Counted from the stretch's first letter, positions 32,286 through 44,577 are shown. The stretch is DNA of 64,000 nucleotides from Flabesymbios commensalis (GCA_964017125.1 OZ024905.1:36818363-36882362), one strand, 5' to 3'. Numbers and translations are program-made. The notes: a model not told the origin generated them from the letters alone.

Positions 32286-34040
32286 CAGGGTTGGCAAAAA
32301 CCCGGGTAATATTAATATTACCCGGCCCACCCGGGCAATAATGGGTAATATGGATAAATACGGGTTTAAATGGGCAATAATGGGCAATATTGGACGGCTG
32401 CCTATATTCTCCATTATATACATTTTTTTTAATTCAGACCCCCTGATCCCTATGTTTGCTTTATTCAAATTAAAAATAATTATTTAATATCAATCACGAT
32501 GTCATTTTATTTTTATTATATATATATAATTGATATAATCCGTTGGTGGGAATATAAGTGGTTTATGGCATAAATCAACTCAACAACATGTTGTTGTCAT
32601 GTGTACACACACACTGCAGCTTATGAACCCTTTGAGGCTCAGGTATTCTCTGTTTTTATATCTAATATAATTTCTTATCTAATTTAATTTCTTATCAAAT
32701 ATAATTTATTATTAGATAAAGAAATAGGCCCACACTGCCGCTAATAACGGATCTTGTCAAATTGTTATAAACTGGGAAAGGAGGCACACAACGACAGGCT
32801 TTTAAATAATATAAATACGAGCCCTAGACCAAAAACGCTAATTGCCGTGTCACATGTCGCCTTCTGAGATCAAAGCTGCATGGTCATCGTGGAGAATGGT
32901 TGTTTATTTACCTTACAAATACGATACATTATATCAACATCGACTTAACGTTGTTCCAAAGTCTGCGATGCTGGCGGGACAATTAAACAGCATTGGGTCA
33001 AAAGTGCACAGTGGGTATTCACCCAATGCCGGCCGAAATAGGTGTTTTTCAGGAGTGCTGCAATCACACCTCTTGTCAATAGAAAGTTTAACGTCTGGGG
33101 CGTCTACACATTACGTAACCATAAGCTGCGGAGATGACGTCTCTCTGATTGCGTAGCCTAGTGCAGTACATTGCTGACTGTTTTTTCTTGTCTAAATAAT
33201 ATCCGTTTGGGTTTTTAAATATTTATTTGTAAATTTCACTAAAAGGCACTGTAAATCGATACCAAATATTCAAATTCAGCGCTAAAACTAGCGAATTGCA
33301 CATTTAGAACCCAAATGATTTCAATGGTACGAGCAGTCGTGCATGACACGCATTGTATTGAGTGCCCAAGGGACTATTTGATGTTGAGATTATCTATGAG
33401 AACACATTTAGTACATTCGACTAGCCCTCCATTATAACAAGTAAAATAATATCTTTAATTACCTTTTTTATGATGGATTTGTACATTTCACTGAAAGGCA
33501 CTGTAGATCAATACCAAATATTTAAATATAGCACTAAAACTGAAGAAATGCACATTTAGAACCCAAATGGTGTAAAGTGTTACGAAATGAAATGAACAAT
33601 GAAATGAGAATTATAAGTTATGAATATTTATAAATAAATGTTTGCTTATAATAAATGAAATGAACAATGAAATGAGAATAATAACTTATGAATATTTATA
33701 AATAAAGTTTGCTTATGATAAAAAATATAAAATGAATGTTTTTTTTTTTAGTTATTTCTCCCTCATTTAAATATTTACACTTTATTGCCCAATTTGACTG
33801 CCACACTTTGTCATTTATTTTCCGTTTGTCACTTTTCTTTTACAATTGGCTAATATTATTGCCTATTATTGCTTGCTTTGACAATATTATTTTAACTTTT
33901 CACTTTGTGATATTCTAGTATTTTTTTTATTATTGCCCATTATTGCCCATTATTGCCCACTTTGGCTAAAAAAGCATTATTGCCCAGCCCGGGTTTTCCC
34001 GGGGTGGGAAAACCCGGGCCGGGCAATATTGCCAACCCTG
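32286..34040. mobile_element. Non-autonomous hAT-like element with 8-bp TSD
   Basis: Ends CAGGGTTGGCAA...TTGCCAACCCTG are perfect 12-bp terminal repeats, bounded by the exact 8-bp duplication ATCAGTGA at 32278-32285 and 34041-34048. Both the terminal sequence and the TSD length fit the hAT superfamily. The 1,755-bp interior has no transposase frame. Subterminal regions are rich in CCCGGG and ATTGCCCATT repeats, and two direct copies of a 95-bp segment lie at about 33230 and 33478. Confidence 0.88.
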
Positions 34041-34051
34041 ATCAGTGACTT

Positions 34052-34294
34052 TTAAAACCCTTTAACCGCCAAATTATTAAATCTGAATTTTCACCCACTT
34101 GAAATTGTGTTTCGCTGACGCGATCCACAACTTCAAGTGAGTGAAAATTATTCATATTTGACAAAATGGAGGTCAACTGTTTTCTTCCTGATTGATGTCA
34201 CATTTTATCTTCAACATGTTTAAAATGTGGTACTTAATGGGCTAATAAAAAATGAAAACCCGAATATATGCGACACCGGCGGTTAAAGGGTTAA
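34052..34294 (+). mobile_element. TTAA-flanked MITE (CCGCC family)
   Basis: Starts TTAAAACCCTTTAACCGCC and ends GGCGGTTAAAGGGTTAA. The duplicate copy is at 36527-36769. Confidence 0.82.
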
Positions 34295-35110
34295 CAAACG
34301 AGTCATTACATTGGTGCAGTGATCCAGATACGGGTAACTTTGCTCACTCGTTACAGTGGTGTACGTGACCAGGATCGCGTCACGTATAGCACGTGTTTCA
34401 CCTCCTTCTTGAACTTGTTGTTGATATAAACAGATAGTCTGTGTTAAGAGTAGTATAGTCCTACCTGTAGCTGATAACTTGATATTGTGGTATCATTATG
34501 AGCTCTCAGATCAGAATGATAGAAGATGTTGTAAATTTGACCTGCATAAACACATACACTTTTATTGGAAAATCAAAGGATGCTAGCGGTATTTGACAAA
34601 GACGGATTGTAAATTTTTTTGTATTTTACCATAATTGGGAAGTCATGTTGCTCAAAAAACACGAGGAACTGAACCAACGGATAGGATATTGGCTTAATGT
34701 TTCTTGGCTTCTGTGATATTATATTTTCTTTCTTCCATTGCTTTTAATTTTGTTTTAAAAAAATGGTGAGTTACTGTGAAATTCTGTGAGAAATAGTCAC
34801 CCAATGACGTACAGAAGTGATATCAAGTGAAGCGTTCAGTAACAATAGATAAATAGTGCATAGATATAAGAAACAATAAATGTAGAGCCGAGTTTAAAGA
34901 TGAGTTGTTTTTTGGGTTGCCGGAGCGCCCTTTATTCCTCTTGAATAATTTGTTAATATTGTGGTTGTGTTGTTAATGCTACAGGTACATTGTAAAAATA
35001 CCTATATATGTGGTCTCTATCTTTATTGTCAGATTACTACCATGCAAAAAAGAAGCATCAATAACATCTTGCTCTCAGATTGTAGAGTGTTGTCATTCAT
35101 TCACCACTGA
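34295..35110. other. Unique sequence inside the tandem duplication
   Basis: No gene or repeat family recognised. Repeated at 36770-37585. Confidence 0.5.
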
Positions 35111-35364
35111 TTAACCCTTTCAGCGCGGGGACTGTCATTATACGTCAGAATCTGACGTCTGTAGGCGTCAAATATTGACGTATAAAGACGGTCCCCGCGC
35201 TGAGAGAATTCAAATATTTCGAATGTCCGTAGACCCATAACATATGTATTATATTCAAATGAAGCGAAAAGAGCTAACTAAGACATTTATGGTGATTTTA
35301 AATTAAAAAAAACCTTTTGGTCGCCATGGTTTATACAAAAATATTTCAGCGCTTTAAGGGTTAA
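35111..35364 (+). mobile_element. GCGGGG-family MITE with TTAA ends
   Basis: TTAACCCTTTCAGCGCGGGG to CAGCGCTTTAAGGGTTAA. This is the cleanest copy of the family, and both borders are TTAA. Confidence 0.85.
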
Positions 35365-35405
35365 GTAGAACGATAGATAAACATGATAACTATGGTAGAA
35401 CTCAT

Positions 35406-35495
35406 ACTTATGTTGTTTAAATGCCGGGCCAACGTCGTAGACGGTGACCCAGCATTTAAACAACATTGGGTCAATATGTCCTGTTTTCTGGATTC
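35406..35495. mobile_element. CCAGCAAACA-family MITE lacking its left end
   Basis: ATGTTGTTTAAATGCCGGGC pairs with CCCAGCATTTAAACAACATT; the right end is GTCCTGTTTTCTGG. Duplicate at 37881-37970. Confidence 0.7.
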
Positions 35496-35511
35496 CCATT
35501 AAACATTGTAA

Positions 35512-35818
35512 AGGGCGGGGGTCCTAGGGTAGTGGTTAGCACCGCTGCCTTTCACGCCAGAGTTCGGGGTTCGGTTCCCGGTCTCGGCGGTTTGAAAGAA
35601 ACAAAAATGTTTCTTCCCCATCCACGTGTGAAAGTCAGTATTATGGGGAGCCTCCGTGACCGAAAGGTAGCGTGCTCGGCCTCAGACCGCCAGGGCTCGA
35701 ATTTCAAATCCTGTGTCTGGAGGACAGTGTCATCTCAATCATCTCACCATCCTCAGGAGGTTCTCCTGGCCCAGTTTAGCCTATATGTGCACAAAGGTGG
35801 CCTAAAGCCCGATTGTAA
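35512..35818 (+). mobile_element. Dimeric tRNA-SINE with intact A and B boxes
   Basis: A box TAGGGTAGTGG (35525-35535) and B box GGTTCGGTTCC (35568-35578) have tRNA-like spacing. A second tRNA-like unit spans about 35647-35710 (CGAAAGGTAGCGTGCTCGGC, GGGCTCGAATTT), then the body ending GGCCTAAAGCCCG. The internal pol III promoter looks competent. Duplicate at 37987-38293. Confidence 0.88.
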
Positions 35819-36231
35819 ACAAACTTGTTGATGGCAGGTAAACCGCGACATACTGCACAGACACAACATGCCATATTATAAGGTCACAATGTCGCCAGGT
35901 TTCTTATCTGTTGTATGGTGACCCATGATTCATTGACGAAACGGCTAGTCATCACTCTAGATAAAACATCTATAGAAGTGTCTAGAATATTCTACCATTC
36001 CAGAAGGTCGCCATTATACGTCATAGGAGTACGTGTAGGCCTACGTGTTTAGTAAAATACAGAGGAAAATAAATGTCTAATTGTCGTCCAAGATGCCACA
36101 CGCACGAGTACGGTTGGCATGCACTGTACGATACAATTTCGACGTTTTGATAATTAAACAACGACGAATAAAACGGAAAATTTCTTGATGTGGTGAAAAG
36201 TTGGGTTGAGATGGTTTTTATAAGGTGGCAA

Positions 36232-36399
36232 AAAAATGAAATGAATCGGGCTTTATATAGGCCACCTTTGTGCACATATAGGGCCAGGAGAACCTCCTGA
36301 GGATGGTGAGATGATTGAGATGACACTGTCCTCCAGCCACAGGATTCGAAATTCGAGCCCTGGCGGTCTGAGGCCGGGCACGCTACCTCTCGGTCACAG
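36232..36399 (-). mobile_element. SINE, cut by the duplication breakpoint
   Basis: Minus-strand copy in inverted orientation to the SINE at 35512. It stops at CTCTCGGTCACAG, where tandem copy 2 begins. Confidence 0.87.
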
Positions 36400-36526
36400 T
36401 TTTATTATTGCCCATTATTGCCCATTATTGCCCACTTTGGCTAAAAAAGCATTATTGCCCAGCCCGGGTTTTCCCGGGGTGGGAAAACCCGGGCCGGGCA
36501 ATATTGCCAACCCTGATCAGTGACTT

Positions 36527-36769
36527 TTAAAACCCTTTAACCGCCAAATTATTAAATCTGAATTTTCACCCACTTGAAATTGTGTTTCGCTGACGCGATC
36601 CACAACTTCAAGTGAGTGAAAATTATTCATATTTGACAAAATGGAGGTCAACTGTTTTCTTCCTGATTGATGTCACATTTTATCTTCAACATGTTTAAAA
36701 TGTGGTACTTAATGGGCTAATAAAAAATGAAAACCCGAATATATGCGACACCGGCGGTTAAAGGGTTAA
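36527..36769 (+). mobile_element. CCGCC-family MITE, duplicate
   Basis: Exact counterpart of 34052-34294 in the second tandem copy. Confidence 0.82.
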
Positions 36770-37585
36770 CAAACGAGTCATTACATTGGTGCAGTGATCC
36801 AGATACGGGTAACTTTGCTCACTCGTTACAGTGGTGTACGTGACCAGGATCGCGTCACGTATAGCACGTGTTTCACCTCCTTCTTGAACTTGTTGTTGAT
36901 ATAAACAGATAGTCTGTGTTAAGAGTAGTATAGTCCTACCTGTAGCTGATAACTTGATATTGTGGTATCATTATGAGCTCTCAGATCAGAATGATAGAAG
37001 ATGTTGTAAATTTGACCTGCATAAACACATACACTTTTATTGGAAAATCAAAGGATGCTAGCGGTATTTGACAAAGACGGATTGTAAATTTTTTTGTATT
37101 TTACCATAATTGGGAAGTCATGTTGCTCAAAAAACACGAGGAACTGAACCAACGGATAGGATATTGGCTTAATGTTTCTTGGCTTCTGTGATATTATATT
37201 TTCTTTCTTCCATTGCTTTTAATTTTGTTTTAAAAAAATGGTGAGTTACTGTGAAATTCTGTGAGAAATAGTCACCCAATGACGTACAGAAGTGATATCA
37301 AGTGAAGCGTTCAGTAACAATAGATAAATAGTGCATAGATATAAGAAACAATAAATGTAGAGCCGAGTTTAAAGATGAGTTGTTTTTTGGGTTGCCGGAG
37401 CGCCCTTTATTCCTCTTGAATAATTTGTTAATATTGTGGTTGTGTTGTTAATGCTACAGGTACATTGTAAAAATACCTATATATGTGGTCTCTATCTTTA
37501 TTGTCAGATTACTACCATGCAAAAAAGAAGCATCAATAACATCTTGCTCTCAGATTGTAGAGTGTTGTCATTCATTCACCACTGA

Positions 37586-37839
37586 TTAACCCTTTCAGCG
37601 CGGGGACTGTCATTATACGTCAGAATCTGACGTCTGTAGGCGTCAAATATTGACGTATAAAGACGGTCCCCGCGCTGAGAGAATTCAAATATTTCGAATG
37701 TCCGTAGACCCATAACATATGTATTATATTCAAATGAAGCGAAAAGAGCTAACTAAGACATTTATGGTGATTTTAAATTAAAAAAAACCTTTTGGTCGCC
37801 ATGGTTTATACAAAAATATTTCAGCGCTTTAAGGGTTAA
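37586..37839 (+). mobile_element. GCGGGG-family MITE, duplicate
   Basis: Counterpart of 35111-35364 in tandem copy 2. Confidence 0.85.
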
Positions 37840-37986
37840 GTAGAACGATAGATAAACATGATAACTATGGTAGAACTCATACTTATGTTGTTTAAATGCC
37901 GGGCCAACGTCGTAGACGGTGACCCAGCATTTAAACAACATTGGGTCAATATGTCCTGTTTTCTGGATTCCCATTAAACATTGTAA

Positions 37987-38293
37987 AGGGCGGGGGTCCT
38001 AGGGTAGTGGTTAGCACCGCTGCCTTTCACGCCAGAGTTCGGGGTTCGGTTCCCGGTCTCGGCGGTTTGAAAGAAACAAAAATGTTTCTTCCCCATCCAC
38101 GTGTGAAAGTCAGTATTATGGGGAGCCTCCGTGACCGAAAGGTAGCGTGCTCGGCCTCAGACCGCCAGGGCTCGAATTTCAAATCCTGTGTCTGGAGGAC
38201 AGTGTCATCTCAATCATCTCACCATCCTCAGGAGGTTCTCCTGGCCCAGTTTAGCCTATATGTGCACAAAGGTGGCCTAAAGCCCGATTGTAA
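37987..38293 (+). mobile_element. Dimeric tRNA-SINE, duplicate
   Basis: Same sequence as 35512-35818, produced by the tandem duplication and not by a new insertion. Confidence 0.88.
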
Positions 38294-38706
38294 ACAAACT
38301 TGTTGATGGCAGGTAAACCGCGACATACTGCACAGACACAACATGCCATATTATAAGGTCACAATGTCGCCAGGTTTCTTATCTGTTGTATGGTGACCCA
38401 TGATTCATTGACGAAACGGCTAGTCATCACTCTAGATAAAACATCTATAGAAGTGTCTAGAATATTCTACCATTCCAGAAGGTCGCCATTATACGTCATA
38501 GGAGTACGTGTAGGCCTACGTGTTTAGTAAAATACAGAGGAAAATAAATGTCTAATTGTCGTCCAAGATGCCACACGCACGAGTACGGTTGGCATGCACT
38601 GTACGATACAATTTCGACGTTTTGATAATTAAACAACGACGAATAAAACGGAAAATTTCTTGATGTGGTGAAAAGTTGGGTTGAGATGGTTTTTATAAGG
38701 TGGCAA

Positions 38707-38999
38707 AAAAATGAAATGAATCGGGCTTTATATAGGCCACCTTTGTGCACATATAGGGCCAGGAGAACCTCCTGAGGATGGTGAGATGATTGAGATGACA
38801 CTGTCCTCCAGCCACAGGATTCGAAATTCGAGCCCTGGCGGTCTGAGGCCGGGCACGCTACCTCTCGGTCACAGAGGCTCCCCACAATACTGACTTTCAC
38901 ACGTGGATGGGGAAGAAACATTTTTCTTTCTTTCAAACCGCCGAGGCCGGGAACCGAACCCCGAACTCTGGCGTAAAAGGCAGCGGTGCTAATCACTAC
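38707..38999 (-). mobile_element. SINE abutting the LINE
   Basis: The same copy with its right part present. It ends at GCTAATCACTACC, where the LINE coding frame starts. It lacks the outermost CTAGGGCCCCCGCC of the full copy at 25500-25812. Confidence 0.87.
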
Positions 39000-41037
39000 C
39001 ATATCTGTCACCTGATGCGTGGAATGAACACTTTGCGTCCGTTGGAAATAAACCGTGTAGTAAATTTAGTGAAAATGATGAACTAATATTGAGAAATAAC
39101 TCGAGTATTTATAACTTTACATTTAAAAGCCTTCTTGAAGAAGATGTTCTAGCATTTATAAACAAATTGCCATCTGAAACCAATGTTGATATTCTAGGCT
39201 ATGATTCTTGTATTCTCAAACTTAGCAGTGAGATTATCTGTAGCAGTCTAACAATCTTATTTAATATGTCACTTTATAATGGAGAAATTCCAAATGAATG
39301 GAAGAAAGCTCGGGTTACTCCAGTTTACAAAATCAAAGGCTCTAAACAAGACCCTAACAACTTTCGACCAATTTCTGTAATTGGGCATATTCCAAAATTA
39401 TTTGAAAAATTAATTGACTCTCAATTGAGAGAATATTTACAATCTCACTCGTTCATTACACATTCCCAGTCAGCTTTCATGAAACTCCATTCAACACAGA
39501 CGTCTTTAAATAATGTGATTGAATATTTGCTTGACAATATTAACGAAAATGAAATCAATGGTATTTGTATATTTGATCTTGCTAAATGTTTTGACACAAT
39601 TGATCACAAATTACTTTTAAAAAAATTAAGCAAATATGGTCTTAATGGCACTGAATTATAATGGTTTACAAATTATCTCAATGAACGAACTCAAGTTGTT
39701 ACTATAAATGGTAAAATGTCTAATACAAAACTCATTGACAAAGGTGTTCCACAGGGATCTATACTAGGGCCTCTGCTTTTTACTATTTTTATTGTTGATT
39801 TTCCCTCATGTCTATCTAATGCCTTCTGTAATATTTTTGCTGATGATACTATGATAGGTGTTAGTGATAAATCTATAACAAAAATACAGCAACTACTTGA
39901 GAATGCTGTAAATGAAGCTATTAAATGGTTTGGACAAAATAAGTTAACTTTAAACATAAACAAGTGTAATGTACTAATTATATCTAACAAAAATATAGTA
40001 GACAGCGTAGATATTTTTATAAATGGTGTTAAGTTACCCTTTGTTAAGTCCGCTAAATATCTTGGTGTAGAAATAGATAGTAAATTATCCTGGTCTAACC
40101 ATATAGATGGATTGTGTAAGAAATTGTCTTCGCAACTTTATATCTTAAGAAGGTTGAAACAATTTCTCCCAACGGATGATATTAATTGTGTTTACTACGG
40201 TATATTTCAGAGTATTATTGATTATTGTATCTCTGTCTGGGGCTCTGCTGCACAAAAATATTTATGTAAAATACAAAAATTACAAAATAGAGCAGCACGA
40301 CTTCTTGCACAAAACTTTGACTGGAACATTCGTGGCATAGATATTGTGAGAGGTCTAGGGTGGCAGAATGTTAAATAATTTTTTTTTATCATGTTGTCTC
40401 ACTTATAAATCTCTAAATAATCTAGCTCCTTATTACTTATCTGAGCTTTTTTCCTCCGTTTCTGAATAGCATACTGTTTCAACACGTAATGCAACAAGTA
40501 ATACTCTACAGCAGCCCAGGTGTAATAATTATTTATATAAATCATCTTTAAGTGTAAATGGGTCTAGACTTTGGAATAAGCTACCTTCAGAAATAAGAAA
40601 TAAGAAGACATTTTCTGCTTTCAAATATAACCTTCAACTATATATGGCTAATAATCAAACCATTACTCAATCATAGTTAGGGCTGCAATAACTGTACATG
40701 TCTTATCGCTTTCTCCAATTTTTGTAGGTTTTTATTGGAGTTTAGTGTGGGGACATTTGTGTTTTCTTTTCTTTTCACTTGTATATACATTTGTAAACCT
40801 ATTCAATTAACGCAAAGGCATATATCATCGGATTATGATCTAAAATGTCTAATGTACCTTCTATTTTCGTTATTGTAACTATTGTTCATAATATGATAAT
40901 TATTGTTTAAATATGTGTTTTCACTTTTTATGCAAATACTTGTCATAAAACAGGGCACATATGCAAAATAGCCAAAGGCTAATAATGTTTTTACCCTGTA
41001 TAAATATGTTTGAATGAATAAATAAATAAATATAAAA
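39000..41037 (+). mobile_element. 5'-truncated CR1/Jockey-like LINE, copy 1
   Basis: It begins inside ORF2 with no endonuclease, runs through the reverse transcriptase and C-terminal domain to a stop at 40674-40676, and then a 3' UTR of about 340 bp. It ends in an AATAAATAAATAAAT tail, typical of 5'-truncated non-LTR insertions. Exact clade is uncertain. Confidence 0.9.
39002..40676 (+). pseudogene. LINE reverse transcriptase, copy 1
   Basis: Conserved blocks in order: DAWNEHFASVGNK; NEWKKARVTPVYKIKGSKQD, NNFRPISVIGHIPKLFEKLI; motif A FDLAKCFDTIDHKLL; motif B GVPQGSILGPLLFTIF; catalytic motif C NIFADDT; thumb AKYLGVEIDSKLSW; C-terminal SRLWNKLPSEIRNKKTFSAF. The frame is broken by a TAA at 39659-39661 (after GTEL, before WF) and by a shift at the T-run near 40380. 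The element is therefore not autonomous. Confidence 0.9.
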
Positions 41038-42917
41038 GGCATGTGAAACTGACGTATTTTTTATTTGGGCCATAATAACCTCTTGCCCACTCTCCCCTGA
41101 GCGACCTGGCAAAAAAAATGAGTGCGGTTTTGAGAAGAGCCTAGTTACTGGTAGCGCAAGGACTTCCTGCTACCATATCTTTGCTTATTTCGCTGCTTTT
41201 GATACAGCAAATCATCACAGAATCGATTCTAATTGGTAGTAAAATGATATATCTGTAATATGTACCACCGAGGCTGCTGCAAAGAGCCATAAATTTTAAA
41301 AAAGGAACTATGCGCGAATGAATTTGTGTGGTGAAACCTTAACGTTCAATAATTTCACATTGAAATACATTTGCGATGCTGCCCCAACATTAATCCACTG
41401 CGACTTATCGCAAACTGTATAAATGGGCTAAATATGTAACGTGTAACGTGTAACGTTCTGGTCTTTAACAGCTACCTGCACATTTGATTAATGTCAGTTG
41501 ACGTGTTATGGAAAACATTTCAACTTCGCCTACCTATGTTATGGGTCTACAGTCAGTATAAATATTTTACTCTTTCAGTGCGGGGATCGACTTTAAACAA
41601 TGAGCTCTGTATGAGCTCAACAAATATGACAAATAGATGACTATTAAATTTCAATATTTAATTTATTTGCAACGGAATGAAACATTTTCAAAATCCCATA
41701 AAAATGAAAAAAAATATAAAATCTGTCTGTATATTTTATCACATAAAAAGTATTTCTGAACCAGGTGTTACGGCAGTTCAGTTGAATACGGCCAAACACG
41801 AATTCCAACCTCTCAAGCATGACGCCTGGTCATCTAGTTTTGCGTCATCTTCAGGTATAATGACATAATTATTAGTTTTAACTGTAGAGGTAGCCAAAAA
41901 TATCTGCAGGGCTTCCAACCTCTAGAAAAATAAACCCATTATTTTTTCTTATTATTATTATTTTTTTTCTTCCAGCAAACATAACTATACTGGTTTAATG
42001 TTGGTTTAATGTTGGTTTAATATTGGACCAGATATCCGTAAAATGGTCCAACCAGGATGTGAACATAGACCTATAAAATTATACCTACGTACAAAATCTG
42101 ACATAAAGGATGATAAAATAAAGTCAATTATCATCGTGCAGCGAGTGCTAGGAAAATCTTACTCAATTTTATTATTTTTAATGATATGATAAAATAAAAT
42201 TTTCGTATGAGCTGAATAAACAGATGAATATTTAATATCATTATTAAATGCATTTTTCACAGAAGAGAAACACGCCGGTTATTATTTCTTGCAGATTCAA
42301 ATACATGAACTATTTCTAATGTGATTTACTTTTACTAATAAATATTACCGCCGCCTTCAAATTGTATAGATGACATTCTACACAGGTGAAATCTCGTGCC
42401 CGCGACCATATAATAACTTTAACTGGCAAAACAACCTGATCAAGTTGTTCATGGGGGCATGACGTCAACCGTACCCCTTAGAAATTTTGGATGCCATATT
42501 AAAATAGAACACACTTCTGTTTACACCACTGCTATTTAGATCATTACATATGAATTTACGACATAATGAATATATACAATTATTACCAGGTGTGCGTAGT
42601 ATATGCTGACACATTAAGAATCGACACCGCATCATACTAATACTGAACAGTGACTTAAACATGACCCCTATTTCGTAGTTTGTCTGGCCAATTTGGTTCA
42701 TAAAATGACGTCATTGCCATAGCGACATGACGTCACAAACGTACGTTTGAAAACAATATCGACCACGTACGGCAAAAACGATATACGCCACCATAAACTA
42801 GAGAGTTAAACCTTTCCCGTGATATATTTTCTATCTCTAGGAATTTAAGTGTCAACTCAACTCCAAAAATGGGTTCATTCCTCCCGACCCCCCCCCCCCC
42901 CCCTGGCTACGGGCCTG

Positions 42918-43164
42918 GACACCATATATGGCAATTTTCGGGAACATGCATGACATGCACAAAGCGAGGTATGTGATGTATATTGAGGGTGTCAAGTGCG
43001 TGGAGGTGAAAAACATACTAGCTGGATTCATCATCGTATTCATGAGCTACTACGTATTCTGGCTTGAATATCCCGAGGACTTAAGGTGTACCTTGATGCA
43101 TATCCAAACCATCATATATGAAAGAAATAATGATACAGTGATCCAATACCATCTAGACTCTTGA
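42918..43164 (+). pseudogene. Unexplained coding-like segment ending FWLEYPEDLRC...HLDS
   Basis: Open frame with hydrophobic NILAGFIIVFMSYYVFWLEYP, then a helix-like tail TLMHIQTIIYERNND and a stop. The 'FxVFxxxYPxxLxxTLxxIQ' pattern recalls C-termini of uncharacterised, often transposon-linked, proteins in animals; this is recollection and not a search result. It follows a C-run/GGCTACGGGCC transposon-like end. The duplicate at 52120-52382 differs by one residue from ARYV onward. Confidence 0.35.
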
Positions 43165-44067
43165 GATTGATTGTTTCTAAATAAGAAAAGTAAAGTTAAT
43201 ATTAGGGTTCTTTCGTAAATGGTTGCCTGCAACAAGGTGACATGGACGCTCTCTTTTCACATGTTATATTTGTTGCTAACAACAAGGTGACACCCGTGCC
43301 TTACACGTTGTTTGTGACAGTTCGTTTATATTACGGATTAAGTTATGATCATGTTGTTGCTTGTGTACTTTGTACATATGACAACTCAATTTGTTATGCT
43401 GTTGTTTGCAATGGTATTGCAATTACCACTGCTTTTTTGATAACAGTGCGACAAGTACAGCTGTCACATTGTTTCAAGTATACGCATCGAAATGAAATTT
43501 AATGTGAGCATGTGTTCATCATTAATAACCTAACTTTACAGTTAAATTTGGGAATTAGTTTTCTCAATAAATAAGCCACAATTTATAATTTATTATAATG
43601 TGTACCTATTGTGAAATCTTAGTAACTTAACCATGTTAACGAGCATGTGTATATATTTTCAACAATGCGATAGATCAAAGTGAACATTGTGTGGGTGAAT
43701 ATATGCTTCAAATGGTTTTGCACATTCCCACCAAAAAATCTTCAAGTGTACTTTAGTGATGTGTACGTGGTAAAAAATTCAGTAAGTTTGTGAGAAGAAA
43801 CGTTACATGTATACTTAACCTAATGAAGTTGAACATTATGTTGTAAATATTTCAATGAACAATATTTAGCCTTACAAAATATTTTTGCATAGCTGAATTA
43901 TATTCTTGTTGTTGGACTGCACTGCGCAACGGGTGTTTCCATTGCCCACAGAAAAAAAATCGGATAGCACTTTTTCAAAGCCATATACACTCTGAAAACT
44001 TTGCTCAGGCAGGACTATATGTGTGTTGTTGAATGTAAACTTATTTTGCTCTGATAGTCAGCTATCT

Positions 44068-44180
44068 AGTTGTAAACTCAATATATCGAGTTGACAACTC
44101 AATAATATCGAGTTGGAAAAGCAATGTATCGAGTTGTCAACTCAATATATCGAGTTGTCAACTCAGTATATCGAGTTGAT
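44068..44180. repeat. Short tandem repeat of the palindrome AACTCGATATATCGAGTT
   Basis: About five units of roughly 26 bp built on AACTCAATATATCGAGTTG. The homologous site in the second copy (53286-53315) has a single unit. Confidence 0.85.
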
Positions 44181-44364
44181 CACTTGTTAATGTGTTAATA
44201 GTTTGAATATGTTAGTTTTAATAAATATATGGTATTTCGATTTATTTGGCTATTTTTGATTTTAATGTTATTGCATGCAGGATTTAAGAGAGCCAATCAA
44301 TTACCGTTGAATATTTTTGTTTAACTGTTTAATATAGAAAAAAAGTGAATTCTAAAAATTCACG

Positions 44365-44577
44365 TTGGCTTGTATATTTGATCATGTACGTCGATTAGCC
44401 AAGTACGACTTGGACTTAATTGCGAGAGGAGGACACACGTATGCCGTAAATCCTGATATCAGCGTACGTAGGCCCTACACGAACCTGGACCGATTCTTTA
44501 GACGACGTCCAGATTCGGTGACACGTGCTGATATCACGTTGTATGACATTCCGAATGCGAAAAATCGCCATTAGCCC
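44365..44577 (+). other. Unexplained 70-codon open frame
   Basis: Encodes LIARGGHTYAVNPDISVRRP, FFRRRPDSV and TLYDIPNAKNRH, then a stop. There is no ATG, so it could only be a 3' exon or a relic. The copy at 53501-53707 is identical over about 268 bp spanning the frame. Function unknown. Confidence 0.3.

Larger units (their letters stand above)
33925..36399. repeat. 2,475-bp tandem duplication, copy 1
   Basis: Copy 1 starts in the T-run/ATTGCCC repeats near the 3' end of the hAT-like element and ends inside the minus-strand SINE. Every stretch I compared is identical to copy 2 (offset 2475). Contents: hAT end, one CCGCC MITE, one GCGGGG MITE, a MITE half, a SINE (+) and a truncated SINE (-). 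Confidence 0.93.
36400..38874. repeat. 2,475-bp tandem duplication, copy 2
   Basis: The junction at 36399/36400 joins CTCGGTCACAG of the SINE to TTTTATTATTGCCC of the hAT end. At 38874 the SINE continues with AGGCTCCCCAC, so copy 2 holds the original right flank and copy 1 the original left flank. Confidence 0.93.

Noticed and set aside
32842-33156. 104-codon frame inside the hAT-like element as a transposase remnant
   Set aside because: It shows no hAT transposase or BED-finger motif and partly overlaps a palindromic AACGTTG-type sequence.
43242-43502. 86-codon frame after the FWLEYPEDLRC segment, present in both copies
   Set aside because: No recognisable domain and no start or splice context. 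Preservation is expected at 1-2% divergence.
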